Below, in pieces: positions 7,589-14,443 of a stretch of 64,000 nucleotides of DNA (position 1 is the stretch's first letter; each line of letters opens with the position of its first letter). A program made the translations under genes and the position numbers. The notes beneath the pieces were generated by a model. That model saw only the letters and a program-made list of their open reading frames with translations. It was not told the DNA's origin and did not search any database. Origin of the DNA: Streptomyces sp. CBMA152 (lineage in GTDB: Bacteria > Actinomycetota > Actinomycetes > Streptomycetales > Streptomycetaceae); the NCBI RefSeq assembly GCF_014596475.1, contig NZ_MECJ01000015.1:372001-436000 (forward strand), written 5' to 3'.

Positions 7589-8041
7589 ATGCCCAGCACC
7601 GCTGCACGATTCGCCGCCGCCTACGCCGCCCTCACCGCATCCCACGAAGTCGCCGACCACTGGGTGCAGATCGACAAGCAGGCCGTCGCCAAGGGCCAGC
7701 CCGGCGCCGAGGGAGCCCGCGCCTGCGCTGCCCACGTCGCCACCTACACCGCCACCCAAGCCGCCGCCCTGTACGCCGCCGACCGGCTCCTCGGCCTCCG
7801 CATCGGCTGGCGCCGCGCCTCCCTCGGTCTCGCCGTCTCCGCCGCCACCCACTACGTCGCCGACCGGCAAGGCGGCCACTGGCGCAACGAGGAACCCCAC
7901 GGAGTCGTCAAGCTCGCCGCCGCCACCGGCCACGCAGGCTGGCTCCAACGCGACCCCGGCGCCGGCTACCTGATGGACCAGTCCTGGCACAAGGGCTGGA
8001 TCGCCATCGCCGCAGCCGTCATCAGCGCGGGTGCCGAGTGA
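7589..8041 (+). CDS. DUF3307-like membrane protein of actinobacterial elements
   Basis: 150 aa from the ATG at 7589. The sequence shows HEVADHWVQIDKQAVAKGQP near residue 18, CAAHVATYTATQAAALYAA near 46, and THYVADRQGG near 85. This HxxxDHWVQ...H...H..D pattern matches a family common in Streptomyces integrative elements and plasmids, often loosely annotated as a transcriptional regulator. The spaced His/Asp residues in hydrophobic helices resemble DUF3307 membrane proteins. A long frame on another phase here is a codon-bias shadow. Confidence 0.7.
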   Translation: MPSTAARFAAAYAALTASHEVADHWVQIDKQAVAKGQPGAEGARACAAHVATYTATQAAALYAADRLLGLRIGWRRASLGLAVSAATHYVADRQGGHWRNEEPHGVVKLAAATGHAGWLQRDPGAGYLMDQSWHKGWIAIAAAVISAGAE

Positions 8042-8093
8042 CCATTCCGACCGCCGAGTAGCCATCCCGGCGCCGACGCAAGGAGAGACCGAA

Positions 8094-8384
8094 ATGCACG
8101 AAATCCAGTCCACAGGAACCCAGTTCGAAGAATGGCTGACCCTCAAGTTCAGCGACGCCGGCTGGGCTGTCGATGATCCGACCACGAAGAAGCAGATCAT
8201 GCTCACCGCGCACCTCATCCTCGGCGACACCGGCCACGACTGGACCCAGCTCGCCGAAGCGCTCGACATCACCCTCGACGAGCTCACCGCCGCCTACCTC
8301 CCCGAGAAACGCCAGCGCGACACCGCCGAACTCCGGGAGCATCCCGACCTGGCCGGACTCGAACATGAACTCGGCACCGACTGA
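8094..8384 (+). CDS. Hypothetical acidic protein, 96 aa
   Basis: The ATG at 8094 has an AAGGAGAG RBS. The product is helical, with EWLTLKFSDAGWAVDDPTTK and then an HTH-like stretch (WTQLAEALDITLDELTAAYL), followed by a charged end. It could be a small regulator, but the match to any HTH family is weak. Confidence 0.55.
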   Translation: MHEIQSTGTQFEEWLTLKFSDAGWAVDDPTTKKQIMLTAHLILGDTGHDWTQLAEALDITLDELTAAYLPEKRQRDTAELREHPDLAGLEHELGTD

Positions 8385-8449
8385 CGCCTGCCGAAAGAGG
8401 CAAAAGGCAACCACTTCCGCCCGCCGGAAACCACCACGACCCTGGAGGC

Positions 8450-8893
8450 ATGACGAGCGAGAGCGCCATGCCCGCGGACCTGTCCACGCTGTACCCGACG
8501 AGTCACATCCAGGTCGTGATCACCTCATTCGGGTACGGCCACGCACCGGCACCCCAAGCCGACCTGACCGTCGACGCCCGCCGCCACCTGCGCAACCCCC
8601 ACACCGACCCCGCACTACGCGACCTGACCGGCCTCAACCCGACCGTGCGCCAGCACGTCCTCGCAACCCCCGGCGCACGCGGCAACATCCAACACGTCGC
8701 CAACTACGCCCAGACCCTCCTCGACGACGCGGCCAACCAGCGGCAACGCCTCGTGACGATCGCCATCGGCTGCATCGGAGGCCGACACCGCGCCGTCGCC
8801 CTCGCCGAAGAAATCGCCGCCACACTCCGAGCCGGCGGAGTCGGCGTCGACGTCGAGCACCGCGACGTGGACAAGCCCGTCATCCAGGACTAG
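8450..8893 (+). CDS. RapZ C-terminal-domain protein
   Basis: 147 aa from the ATG at 8450 with a GGAGG RBS. It contains ITSFGYGHAPAPQADLTVDA, then RHLRNPHTDPALRDLTGLN, and the diagnostic GCIGGRHRAVALAEEI, followed by VEHRDV. These are hallmarks of the C-terminal domain of RapZ/YvcJ, which in E. coli binds small RNAs and adapts RNase E. The ATPase half is missing, so this is a stand-alone RapZ-C unit of the kind carried by Streptomyces mobile elements. Its stop TAG lies inside the CTAG target site of the MITE that follows. Confidence 0.85.
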   Translation: MTSESAMPADLSTLYPTSHIQVVITSFGYGHAPAPQADLTVDARRHLRNPHTDPALRDLTGLNPTVRQHVLATPGARGNIQHVANYAQTLLDDAANQRQRLVTIAIGCIGGRHRAVALAEEIAATLRAGGVGVDVEHRDVDKPVIQD

Positions 8894-9024
8894 GGGCTGT
8901 CCGGTGAGTCACCCACGATGGACGCCAAGCCGGTTTCGACATCAAGGACCACGACCAACTCGCCCAGCAGCCCCTGGTAGCTCTCACCCAGCCAGCGCAT
9001 CACGGCCTCGTCCTCGTCGCTCAC
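8890..9024 (-). CDS. 44-aa ORF inside the MITE
   Basis: On the minus strand a GTG at 9024 is preceded by GGAAGGGA. It opens a 44-codon frame that ends in the TAG of the left CTAG duplication, so the last residues are encoded by the terminal repeat. The product is acidic (start MSDEDEAVMRWLGESYQGLL). It may be a real passenger or a fragment of the gene from which the element was made. Confidence 0.4.
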   Translation of the reverse strand: MSDEDEAVMRWLGESYQGLLGELVVVLDVETGLASIVGDSPDSP

Positions 9025-9125
9025 GGTATTCCCTTCCGTAGGTGGGTCCTCATAGGTAAGAGGCAGAAGACGGTCTCCGCGTGAACCCCAATGCCGGACA
9101 TCTTCGGCGACTCACCGGACAGGCC
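8894..9125. mobile_element. 232-bp MITE-like element with CTAG target duplication
   Basis: The left end GGGCTGTCCGGTGAGTC (8894-8910) and the inverted right end (9109-9125) match at 16 of 17 positions, and similarity continues for about another 12 bases. CTAG flanks both ends (8890-8893 and 9126-9129), fitting the YTAR target duplication of the IS5 group. No transposase is encoded, so it would be a non-autonomous element mobilised in trans. It sits just after the RapZ-C gene and leaves that gene intact. Confidence 0.75.
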
Positions 9126-9433
9126 CTAGGACGGCAGGCGTCGTCCGTCGTCGAGTTGATGCAGAAACGCTCCAGAATCCCGCTGTACCTGGGCAGCCGC
9201 CGTCGGCGACGCTACGGTGGACCCGACTCCTGGTGCTACTGGCTCCAACCGTGCACCGCGCGTCCTGTTGGCGCAGACGCGCAACAGCGCCCCCGACCAC
9301 ACGGTCGGGGGCGCTTCGCTGTGTCCGGGGCCGTCACCCGTGCGGGCGACACTCCGTCACGACTCCGCAACACCCGCCCCACAGTGCTGCGTCCGGCGGT
9401 GGACTAGGCGGCCACCGACCCCAGGGGGATCCC
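9126..9433. other. About 300-bp intergenic region with a 13-bp hairpin
   Basis: I see no convincing gene here. A perfect 13-bp hairpin (AGCGCCCCCGACC at 9286-9298, ACAC loop, complement at 9303-9315) lies in the middle. It could terminate upstream transcription or form part of the leader of the lipoprotein gene. Close relatives of this hairpin occur at 9821-9851 and 13640-13667. Confidence 0.5.
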
Positions 9434-9814
9434 GTGACCGTCAGACGCCCACTCGCCGCCATCCTGCTCCTCACCGCCACCGCCACCGCGTGCGGCAGCG
9501 ACAAACCCGACAACAGCAAGCCCGACAACAACCCCGCCAGCATCAAGAACGCCGCCCAAGAAGCGGTCTACGCCGACCAGGCCGCCAAGGGCGACCCCGG
9601 CGACCTCAAGGGCGTCACGCCCAGCATCGTCGCCGAACAAGGCCACCACATCTGCAAGCTCCTCGACCAAGGCCAGTCCGTCGAGGATGCCGCCGCACAG
9701 ACCCGCCTCGGCTTCAGCGCCAAAGAGACCGGGGCGCTCATCGGCGCGGCGCCCGCACTCTGCCCCCAGCACGGGCAGGCCATCGACGCGTGGATCGCGG
9801 CACTCGGGCAGTGA
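9434..9814 (+). CDS. DUF732-like secreted lipoprotein
   Basis: 126 aa from the GTG at 9434. The N terminus is a lipoprotein signal: basic TVRRP, hydrophobic LAAILLLTATATA, then Cys at about residue 20 followed by GSDKPD. The mature part has GHHICKLLDQGQSVEDAAAQ and LGFSAKETGALIGAAPALCPQH, the two-Cys pattern of actinobacterial DUF732 proteins. It should be anchored on the outside of the membrane. Phage and plasmid lipoproteins of this size sometimes exclude related phages, but nothing in the sequence proves that here. Confidence 0.75.
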   Translation: MTVRRPLAAILLLTATATACGSDKPDNSKPDNNPASIKNAAQEAVYADQAAKGDPGDLKGVTPSIVAEQGHHICKLLDQGQSVEDAAAQTRLGFSAKETGALIGAAPALCPQHGQAIDAWIAALGQ

Positions 9815-9820
9815 CAGTGC

Positions 9821-9851
9821 GGCGCCCCCGACCACATCGGTTGGGGGCGCC
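9821..9851 (+). terminator. Terminator hairpin after the lipoprotein gene
   Basis: A 13-bp stem with one G-U pair: GGCGCCCCCGACC (9821-9833), a 5-nt loop, and GGTTGGGGGCGCC (9839-9851). It begins 7 bases after the stop codon. There is no T-run, as is usual for Streptomyces terminators. Confidence 0.75.
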
Positions 9852-9992
9852 GTCCGGTCAGGGCCTATGAGGCGATCGAGCCCGCTGCGCACCCACGTGC
9901 CACCCGGGCATATGCCCTGCCCCACCACATTCCCGCCGTTCCGGCCTAATCGACCCTTACCCCCGCCCTGCAATGACGAAGACCCTGGTCAC

Positions 9993-10469
9993 ATGGGGGA
10001 CCCAGACGACTACGAGTACACGGCACGCGTGCCCTACACCGGCCACGAACCCGACCAGTCACATGACCCGGACGTACAGGCCGCCCTGGAAGGCGCCACC
10101 GCCCCGCCACCCCCGGCCCCGCCCAACTGCCGCTTCTGTGGCCTCGCCCAGGACCGGTTCGCTACCCCACACTCGGGCCACTGGGTGCTCCTCGAACCGG
10201 GCGTGACCGCCCCCGCCCACCGGGTCCCGCCCCGACGGCGATGGATCATCGGGAGCGACGGCACCGCCTACAACACCTGGGACGCCGAACCCACCCCCGG
10301 CGCCGTCTGCCGCATCGCCCACCGCCTCGTATGCCCCGAAGTCCCACCAGACGTCCCAGCAGAGGATCCCCGGCCGTGGGCGACCGCCATGCGCGAGGAA
10401 AACCGGCGCCAGAGGGACCGCGAACAACAACGCCTACCCGAACCCGGAGAACTCCCCGACGCCGGCTAA
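9993..10469 (+). CDS. DUF6083-type protein
   Basis: 158 aa from the ATG at 9993. The hallmarks are CRFCGLAQDRFATPHSGHWV, VPPRRRWIIGSDGTAYNTWD and CRIAHRLVCPE, with a charged C-terminal helix. This CxxC...GHWVLLEP...P..RRW layout fits DUF6083, found on Streptomyces plasmids and integrative elements. A zinc-binding fold is likely; the function is not known. Confidence 0.7.
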   Translation: MGDPDDYEYTARVPYTGHEPDQSHDPDVQAALEGATAPPPPAPPNCRFCGLAQDRFATPHSGHWVLLEPGVTAPAHRVPPRRRWIIGSDGTAYNTWDAEPTPGAVCRIAHRLVCPEVPPDVPAEDPRPWATAMREENRRQRDREQQRLPEPGELPDAG

Positions 10470-10525
10470 CCGCCCTCGACCAGTCGGCGCCTCCGCCTAC
10501 GCCGGGCGAGGACGCCGTGGCGTGC

Positions 10526-10807
10526 TCAGCGGACCGCGACGGTGACGTAGCCGGCGGTCTCCAGCTCGGCCACCAACTCGTCGATGTCCTCCGGCGGGTT
10601 CCCCGCCGCCCGCCGTTCCTGCTCTGCCGCTCGCGCGTTCTCGATGTCCCAGTCGTCGGACACGATCAACTCTGTCAGCAGCCCGATTGCACCGACGCTC
10701 AGCGGAGCATTGCGGATCATGTCTTTCGGGAGGTAGGTCATCTCCTCGAACGGGTCCCGCAGGCACTGGTCGAGGACGTGCGGCTGGACGCGCACGGTCT
10801 TCGTCAT
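10526..10807 (-). CDS. Small hypothetical protein downstream of the winged-helix gene
   Basis: 93 aa. I chose the ATG at 10807, with GGAGA seven bases upstream, over a start at 10843. The sequence contains DPFEEMTYLPKDMIRNAPLS, then helices rich in Glu/Arg, and an end AELETAGYVTVAVR that resembles the wing of a winged helix. It follows the winged-helix gene on the same strand and may be its partner. Confidence 0.6.
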   Translation of the reverse strand: MTKTVRVQPHVLDQCLRDPFEEMTYLPKDMIRNAPLSVGAIGLLTELIVSDDWDIENARAAEQERRAAGNPPEDIDELVAELETAGYVTVAVR

Positions 10808-10926
10808 CGCGATCTCCGTTTCCGCTCGCCTGCTAGCGATCAAGCCCTCGCGCGCGCACGCACTAAGGCCGGGCAGGAGCGAGGCGTTTTAGCCAGCCCG
10901 GTTTTGAGGCCCCGTATTGAGTACTC

Positions 10927-10997
10927 CGTCTTAGGTAAAGACGTGCCTCTCACGAACCCCCTCGTTCATGAGGGGGTCCATCGACCAACCCCCTCAT
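10927..10997 (-). promoter_or_regulatory. Overlapping alternative hairpins at the 3' end of the winged-helix gene
   Basis: ACCCCCTC occurs at 10956-10963 and 10988-10995. The complement GAGGGGGT at 10970-10977 can pair with either: 8 bp with the left copy, or 10 bp (10968-10977 with 10988-10997) with the right copy. The two folds exclude each other. A further small hairpin, CGTCTT/AAGACG, lies at 10927-10943. On the minus strand these sit at the end of one gene and ahead of the next, so an attenuator or terminator role is plausible. Confidence 0.5.
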
Positions 10998-11352
10998 ATC
11001 TGCCGCCCTCATTTTGTCCGGTTTGTGGAACGTCGTAGACATCGAGAGTGGTCATGAAACCGCCCCCGTTCGGCTGCCCTTTCGGGATCCTCGACCGCGT
11101 CCGGATCATGTAACCGAACTCCTCAAGCTCGGCGAACGCGGCACGGATCGCGCGACGGCTCTCGGCCCGTGGCCCACGCTGCCGCTTGCCCTCGTCCGCC
11201 ATGGCGTCAGCAGTCGTCTGCCACCCGGGAGGCCGGGCCACGAGCTCGGTGAGGATCTGACGGGCCAGCCGACTGAGCCTCTCGTCCAGGACCGTCTGGT
11301 TCGCCATCTGTACGAAGTTCTTCGCGTGCTTCGTCCGGTGGACCACAATCAC
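10966..11352 (-). CDS. Winged-helix DNA-binding protein
   Basis: 128 aa. The GTG at 11352 gives a start VIVVHRTKHAKNFVQMANQ, the usual beginning of a Streptomyces plasmid/phage winged-helix family; an ATG at 11307 is the alternative. The body has LSRLARQILTELVARPPGWQ, a recognition region with RAESRRAIRAAFAELEEFGY, and a wing region MIRTRSRIPKGQ ending in LDVYDVP. Relatives are annotated as helix-turn-helix proteins on plasmids. It could be a replication or copy-control protein, but I cannot prove that. Confidence 0.7.
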   Translation of the reverse strand: MIVVHRTKHAKNFVQMANQTVLDERLSRLARQILTELVARPPGWQTTADAMADEGKRQRGPRAESRRAIRAAFAELEEFGYMIRTRSRIPKGQPNGGGFMTTLDVYDVPQTGQNEGGRYEGVGRWTPS

Positions 11353-11460
11353 CCGGCAGCCCCCATCTGGCAGGCGCGGATGGGGAACGCTATCTTCATG
11401 GCAGTGCCTAACTTCGCGGTGGGTCACTGGCAGCGGGCTGGTAACCCGCTCACAACGCAG

Positions 11461-11492
11461 CAGCGGCCGGACGGATGACCGTCCGGCCGCTG
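11461..11492 (-). terminator. 14-bp perfect hairpin terminator
   Basis: CAGCGGCCGGACGG (11461-11474) pairs perfectly with 11479-11492 around an ATGA loop. It lies 20 bases past the stop of the minus-strand gene 11512-11859 and should end its transcription. Confidence 0.75.
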
Positions 11493-11511
11493 CCGTATCT
11501 GAACTCACATC

Positions 11512-11859
11512 CTACGCCCGACCGTTGGCCAAAACCGGGCTCTCCGTGACCGGCGCACCGTCTTTCAGCACTGTGGTCTCGAACCCCTCGGGGAGCGGCG
11601 GCATCGGGATGTCCAGCATCTTCCCCAGCAGCATCCGGGCGACCGTGTCCCGCTCGAACTCGTCACGGCCCGACGGCATGCCCAGCGCGATCTGGCCGCT
11701 GTCTCGGACGGCCGCGAAGCCGAAGAACCCCGGGTCGGTGATCGATGAGTCGTACAGGTCCACAGCCAGCTCGACGAGGAGATCGGCGAGCGGGGCATCC
11801 ATCAGACGGGCAGGGGACAAGACAGGCCGCGCTAAGACGGCACGAGTCGTAGACTGCAT
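11512..11859 (-). CDS. Hypothetical protein, 115 aa
   Basis: The ATG at 11859 has a strong RBS (AAGGAGAG). The sequence has a helical stretch LADLLVELAVDLYDSSI, then GFFGFAAVRDSGQIALGMPS, a helix with ERDTVARMLLGKML, and a Pro-rich end. It carries its own terminator. No family recognised; position in the regulatory zone suggests a control or immunity role, which is speculative. Confidence 0.6.
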   Translation of the reverse strand: MQSTTRAVLARPVLSPARLMDAPLADLLVELAVDLYDSSITDPGFFGFAAVRDSGQIALGMPSGRDEFERDTVARMLLGKMLDIPMPPLPEGFETTVLKDGAPVTESPVLANGRA

Positions 11860-11900
11860 GGCAGAGCTCTCCTTCTTACGCCGTTGGATCTCTACTGATC

Positions 11901-11954
11901 AGCGAGTTCCAGCTCGCTGGTTGACTGGCCGGGGCCTTCGGGCTCCGGCCTTTT
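11901..11954 (+). terminator. Two tandem hairpins ending in TTTT, orphan plus-strand terminator
   Basis: AGCGAG/CTCGCT (11901-11918) is followed by a 10-bp stem at 11927-11950 with a TTCG tetraloop and then TTTT, a textbook intrinsic terminator reading rightwards. No plus-strand gene lies within 1.4 kb upstream. It may end an unannotated small RNA or block read-through. Read on the minus strand, it forms a structured leader ahead of the gene starting at 11859. Confidence 0.6.
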
Positions 11955-12257
11955 CCATGCCCGGACACTACGGCGACGACCGCGTCACGCGCAGGCGAAT
12001 CGCAGACATCCGGATGTTCCGTAATCGCAGGTCAACGCACTGGACAGTGCGCTGAGTTGGAAGTGCGGCGTGCCGCGCCGGGAGGAAACCGACCGTAGAG
12101 CAGGCGGTGCGAGCCGCGCATCTCCGACCACGGGAAGCAGCCGACAGCCATGCAGATCGTGACCATGCCGAACGTCGACTTGTCCGAATCGATAGGATCT
12201 GGCGCACGCCCCACGGAGTGTGCGGACAGACCAGGCGGCAGAGGGATCTGGCCGGAA
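11955..12257. other. About 300 bp without a supported gene; contains palindromes
   Basis: A perfect palindrome CGCACTG-GA-CAGTGCG lies at 12036-12051, with CATCCGGATG just before it at about 12008-12017. Both could be operators. A weak minus-strand frame of about 60 codons (12032-12214) lacks a good RBS, so I do not call it. Confidence 0.45.
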
Positions 12258-12692
12258 CTACACCGTGACGCCCAACAGCCCCTGCGCCTTCGCGTTCACC
12301 GCCGGGTTGTCGAACCACAAGTAGCCGACGTAGACGCCGTCCGAGCCGTAAGCCGGCGCCTTCAACATCGCCGTCTTCGAGACGTTCACCGTCCACGCCT
12401 CACCCGTCAGATCCAGCCCGTTTGGGTCCGGCAGCACCGACCGGCTCCAGCCCGCACACAACAGCCAACGACCATAAGCCTCGTCCTGATCCGTGGTGTT
12501 CGTCGGAAGATGACGGGCCGCCACATCCCACAACGACGGGGCCCCATACGGCACCTCAGGGACCTGCACCGCCGCGACGATCCCCATCCCCCCCTCGCGG
12601 GCGTAAGCGAGCACGCACTGCCCCTGGTCCTCCCACGACACCGTGAACGGCGCCAAATGAACCCGCGACGTCCCGTTCAACATCCTGCCCAT
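12258..12692 (-). CDS. Hypothetical protein, 144 aa
   Basis: The ATG at 12692 has AGGAGG at ideal spacing, so I preferred it to an upstream start. The sequence is beta-rich: SRVHLAPFTVSWEDQGQCVL, then AAVQVPEVPYGAPSLWDVAA, WLLCAGWSRSVLP, and YVGYLWFDNPAVNAKAQGLL. It has no signal peptide and no clear membrane segment. No family recognised. Confidence 0.6.
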   Translation of the reverse strand: MGRMLNGTSRVHLAPFTVSWEDQGQCVLAYAREGGMGIVAAVQVPEVPYGAPSLWDVAARHLPTNTTDQDEAYGRWLLCAGWSRSVLPDPNGLDLTGEAWTVNVSKTAMLKAPAYGSDGVYVGYLWFDNPAVNAKAQGLLGVTV

Positions 12693-12714
12693 ACGCGCCT
12701 CCTGGTAGCCGGGA

Positions 12715-12743
12715 TTCCCCGCCGCCACCGTAGCGGCGGGGAA
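12715..12743 (-). terminator. 11-bp hairpin between two minus-strand genes
   Basis: TTCCCCGCCGC (12715-12725) pairs with GCGGCGGGGAA (12733-12743) around a 7-nt loop. It lies after the 38-aa ORF and ahead of the gene starting at 12692, so it may terminate the first or control the second. Confidence 0.55.
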
Positions 12744-12765
12744 CCTAGATCACCGGCAGGTCAGA

Positions 12766-12882
12766 TCAGTTGTCGCCGCAACCCTGGGAGGGGTTGCCCT
12801 CTCCGCCATCACTACCGTCGCCCGTCTCACCGGACGAGTTCTCTTCGTCGCCGCGCAGAACGGCGAACTTGCGCAGATCCAT
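12766..12882 (-). CDS. 38-aa acidic, Ser/Gly-rich peptide with one Cys
   Basis: The ATG at 12882 has GAAGGGA upstream. The product starts MDLRKFAVLRGDEENSS and ends in GNPSQGCGDN, with a Gly/Asp/Ser-rich middle. A short basic/hydrophobic start followed by a Ser/Gly/Cys core resembles precursors of modified peptides, but no modifying enzyme is next to it. It is flanked by hairpins at 12715 and 12948 and so looks like a separate transcription unit. Confidence 0.45.
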   Translation of the reverse strand: MDLRKFAVLRGDEENSSGETGDGSDGGEGNPSQGCGDN

Positions 12883-12947
12883 CACGGATCCCTTCGCGTT
12901 GCCGTACCGGCACGAGGGCCATCCCCGCGCCGCCGTGCGTGGTGCAC

Positions 12948-12967
12948 CCCCGACCTGCCGGTCGGGG
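12948..12967 (-). terminator. 8-bp hairpin
   Basis: CCCCGACC (12948-12955), TGCC loop, GGTCGGGG (12960-12967). It lies after the minus-strand GIY-YIG gene and probably terminates it. Confidence 0.6.
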
Positions 12968-13031
12968 ACGATCGTGGGTCAGTTGGCCCCGGGACTCGCG
13001 CGAGTTCCGTCACTTCGAACATCGGCCTTTG

Positions 13032-13535
13032 TCATGCGACGGGTCGCTCGGTGACGACGAACGTCTTGCACAGCGATCGCAGAAGCCCCTCAGCGTGAAG
13101 CTGTTCCAGCGCTTGCGCAGCAAGGTAGGGGGAAAGGTCGAGGGTTCGGCTAGCGACGTGCGCGGCCAGGCGCTCCCCGGCCTGCCAGCGCCCCTCTGTG
13201 AGCGCCTCCCGGATCCTCTTCGCGGTGAGCGCGGTCTCGGGCCCGGCGTCGTACTTCAGTGCTGGCATGTCCCAGCTCAGGCGGCACTGTGAGTGATCCA
13301 TTGAGTTGAACGGTGGGCGCTCGGCCCGCTGTCGTGCGAGTTCTTCGATCCTGGCCAAGGCGTAACTGGGGAGCCAGGTTAGATCGATGTACTCCACGAG
13401 GTGCCACCAAGACTGATAGCGAGCATGAACCTTGAAGCGATCTTCGGGGGTGCGGCTAATCCCGATGTACAGCAGATCGCTCTCGATGTCGTACAGGCGG
13501 TAGAGCGCGGTGCGGTCGGGGGTGGGTTCAGGCAT
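13032..13535 (-). CDS. GIY-YIG nuclease fused to a C-terminal HTH domain
   Basis: 167 aa. The ATG at 13535 has a GAGGAG RBS. Residues about 12-75 carry a GIY-YIG-type domain: ALYRLYDIES, then LLYIGISRTPEDRFKVHAR (the YIG core with its Arg). Residues about 95-165 (ALTAKRIREALTEGRWQAGE, then YLAAQALEQLHAEGLL) look like a GntR-type winged helix. This nuclease-HTH fusion occurs in Streptomyces elements; it may act on element DNA or as a self-limiting regulator. It lies next to the GntR repressor. Confidence 0.75.
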   Translation of the reverse strand: MPEPTPDRTALYRLYDIESDLLYIGISRTPEDRFKVHARYQSWWHLVEYIDLTWLPSYALARIEELARQRAERPPFNSMDHSQCRLSWDMPALKYDAGPETALTAKRIREALTEGRWQAGERLAAHVASRTLDLSPYLAAQALEQLHAEGLLRSLCKTFVVTERPVA

Positions 13536-13639
13536 GACTCTCCTCAGGCACGTGGTGTGACCGGGGCCACTCTCACGCAACGAAACGGTAGACCTTATTC
13601 ATGGACCTATCAAGATGCCGTGCCCGTCGGAACGCCAAA

Positions 13640-13667
13640 GCGCCCCCGACCTACTGGACGGGGGCGC
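13640..13667 (-). terminator. Terminator hairpin after the GntR gene
   Basis: GCGCCCCCG (13640-13648) pairs with CGGGGGCGC (13659-13667) around a 10-nt loop. It lies just past the stop of the minus-strand GntR gene. Confidence 0.7.
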
Positions 13668-13680
13668 CTAAAGGGGCTGA

Positions 13681-14442
13681 TCAGCTCACGGGCAGGTGGT
13701 ACCCGAGCTTGTAGATGTGGCCCGGCTTCACCACGTCACTCACCTCGATGACACGGCGATCGTCGCTGTACACGATCCGGAAGACCTCCAAGACGGGGAC
13801 GTCGTCAGGGAGTTCCAGCAGGGCGTGCTCCTCCTGCGTCGCCTTGCGGGCGGTCACCTCGTCGGCCTGCTCGCGCGGGGGGAAGCCCATGTCTGCCAGG
13901 AGCGTCGGAGATCCGCCCGGGATTCGGCGGCGATCCGCTAGCCGCGTATCCCGGGCAAGCTCGACCGGGTAGTAGGAGTTGACCAACTCGGCCGGCTCAT
14001 CGTCGAGCAGGCCGATGCGCGAGCGCAGTACTGCCTTGCCGTTTCCGTCCAGGCCGAGTGCGGCGGCAACCCGCTTCGGAGGTGTCACCTCCGCCACGCG
14101 GAGGATCTTGTTGCTGCCGCGCTGCTCGCGGCCAGCGGCCTCGCTGACCCAGCGGTACGGCTCGCCGGGTGCCGACGGCGCCATGTAAGACGCGGGCGTG
14201 ATGATCTGCGCGGCGTCCGCTCGGACGTACACACCGCTGCCCGACCGCCCTTCAAGGAGTTCCTCGTCCTTGAGGATGTTCAGGGCGCGCTGAATGGTCA
14301 CGTTCGACGTCTCATATGCCTCGGTCAGCGCGCTGTTGCTGGGCACCTGCTGCCCGGGCTCCAACTCGCCGGACATGACGAGCGCCCGAAGGTCAGCCGC
14401 GACTCTCTCGGCAATGGGGCGCTTGTCCTTGTGCTTGGCCAT
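13681..14442 (-). CDS. GntR family repressor with UTRA domain (KorSA-like)
   Basis: 253 aa. Residues 8-75 form the GntR winged helix (IAERVAADLRALVMSGELEP, then SNVTIQRALNILKDEELLEG). Residues about 95-250 match the UTRA ligand-binding domain of the HutC subfamily, with GLLDDEPAELVNSYYPVELA and a typical end. In Streptomyces conjugative elements such as pSAM2 a GntR-type protein (KorSA) represses the transfer genes. The same job fits here, because the gene lies divergent to the transfer operon. Confidence 0.85.
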   Translation of the reverse strand: MAKHKDKRPIAERVAADLRALVMSGELEPGQQVPSNSALTEAYETSNVTIQRALNILKDEELLEGRSGSGVYVRADAAQIITPASYMAPSAPGEPYRWVSEAAGREQRGSNKILRVAEVTPPKRVAAALGLDGNGKAVLRSRIGLLDDEPAELVNSYYPVELARDTRLADRRRIPGGSPTLLADMGFPPREQADEVTARKATQEEHALLELPDDVPVLEVFRIVYSDDRRVIEVSDVVKPGHIYKLGYHLPVS

Positions 14443-14443
14443 G

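Noticed and set aside
7471-8061. Arg/Pro-rich frame overlapping the DUF3307-like gene
   Set aside because: Composition is typical of an out-of-phase reading; the other frame has conserved His/Asp motifs.
9286-9315. Hairpin considered as part of an attachment site
   Set aside because: Related hairpins follow other genes (9821, 13640), so a terminator is simpler, and no matching direct repeat or integrase was seen.
12032-12214. Minus-strand frame of about 60 codons
   Set aside because: No RBS and it overlaps two palindromes that look regulatory.
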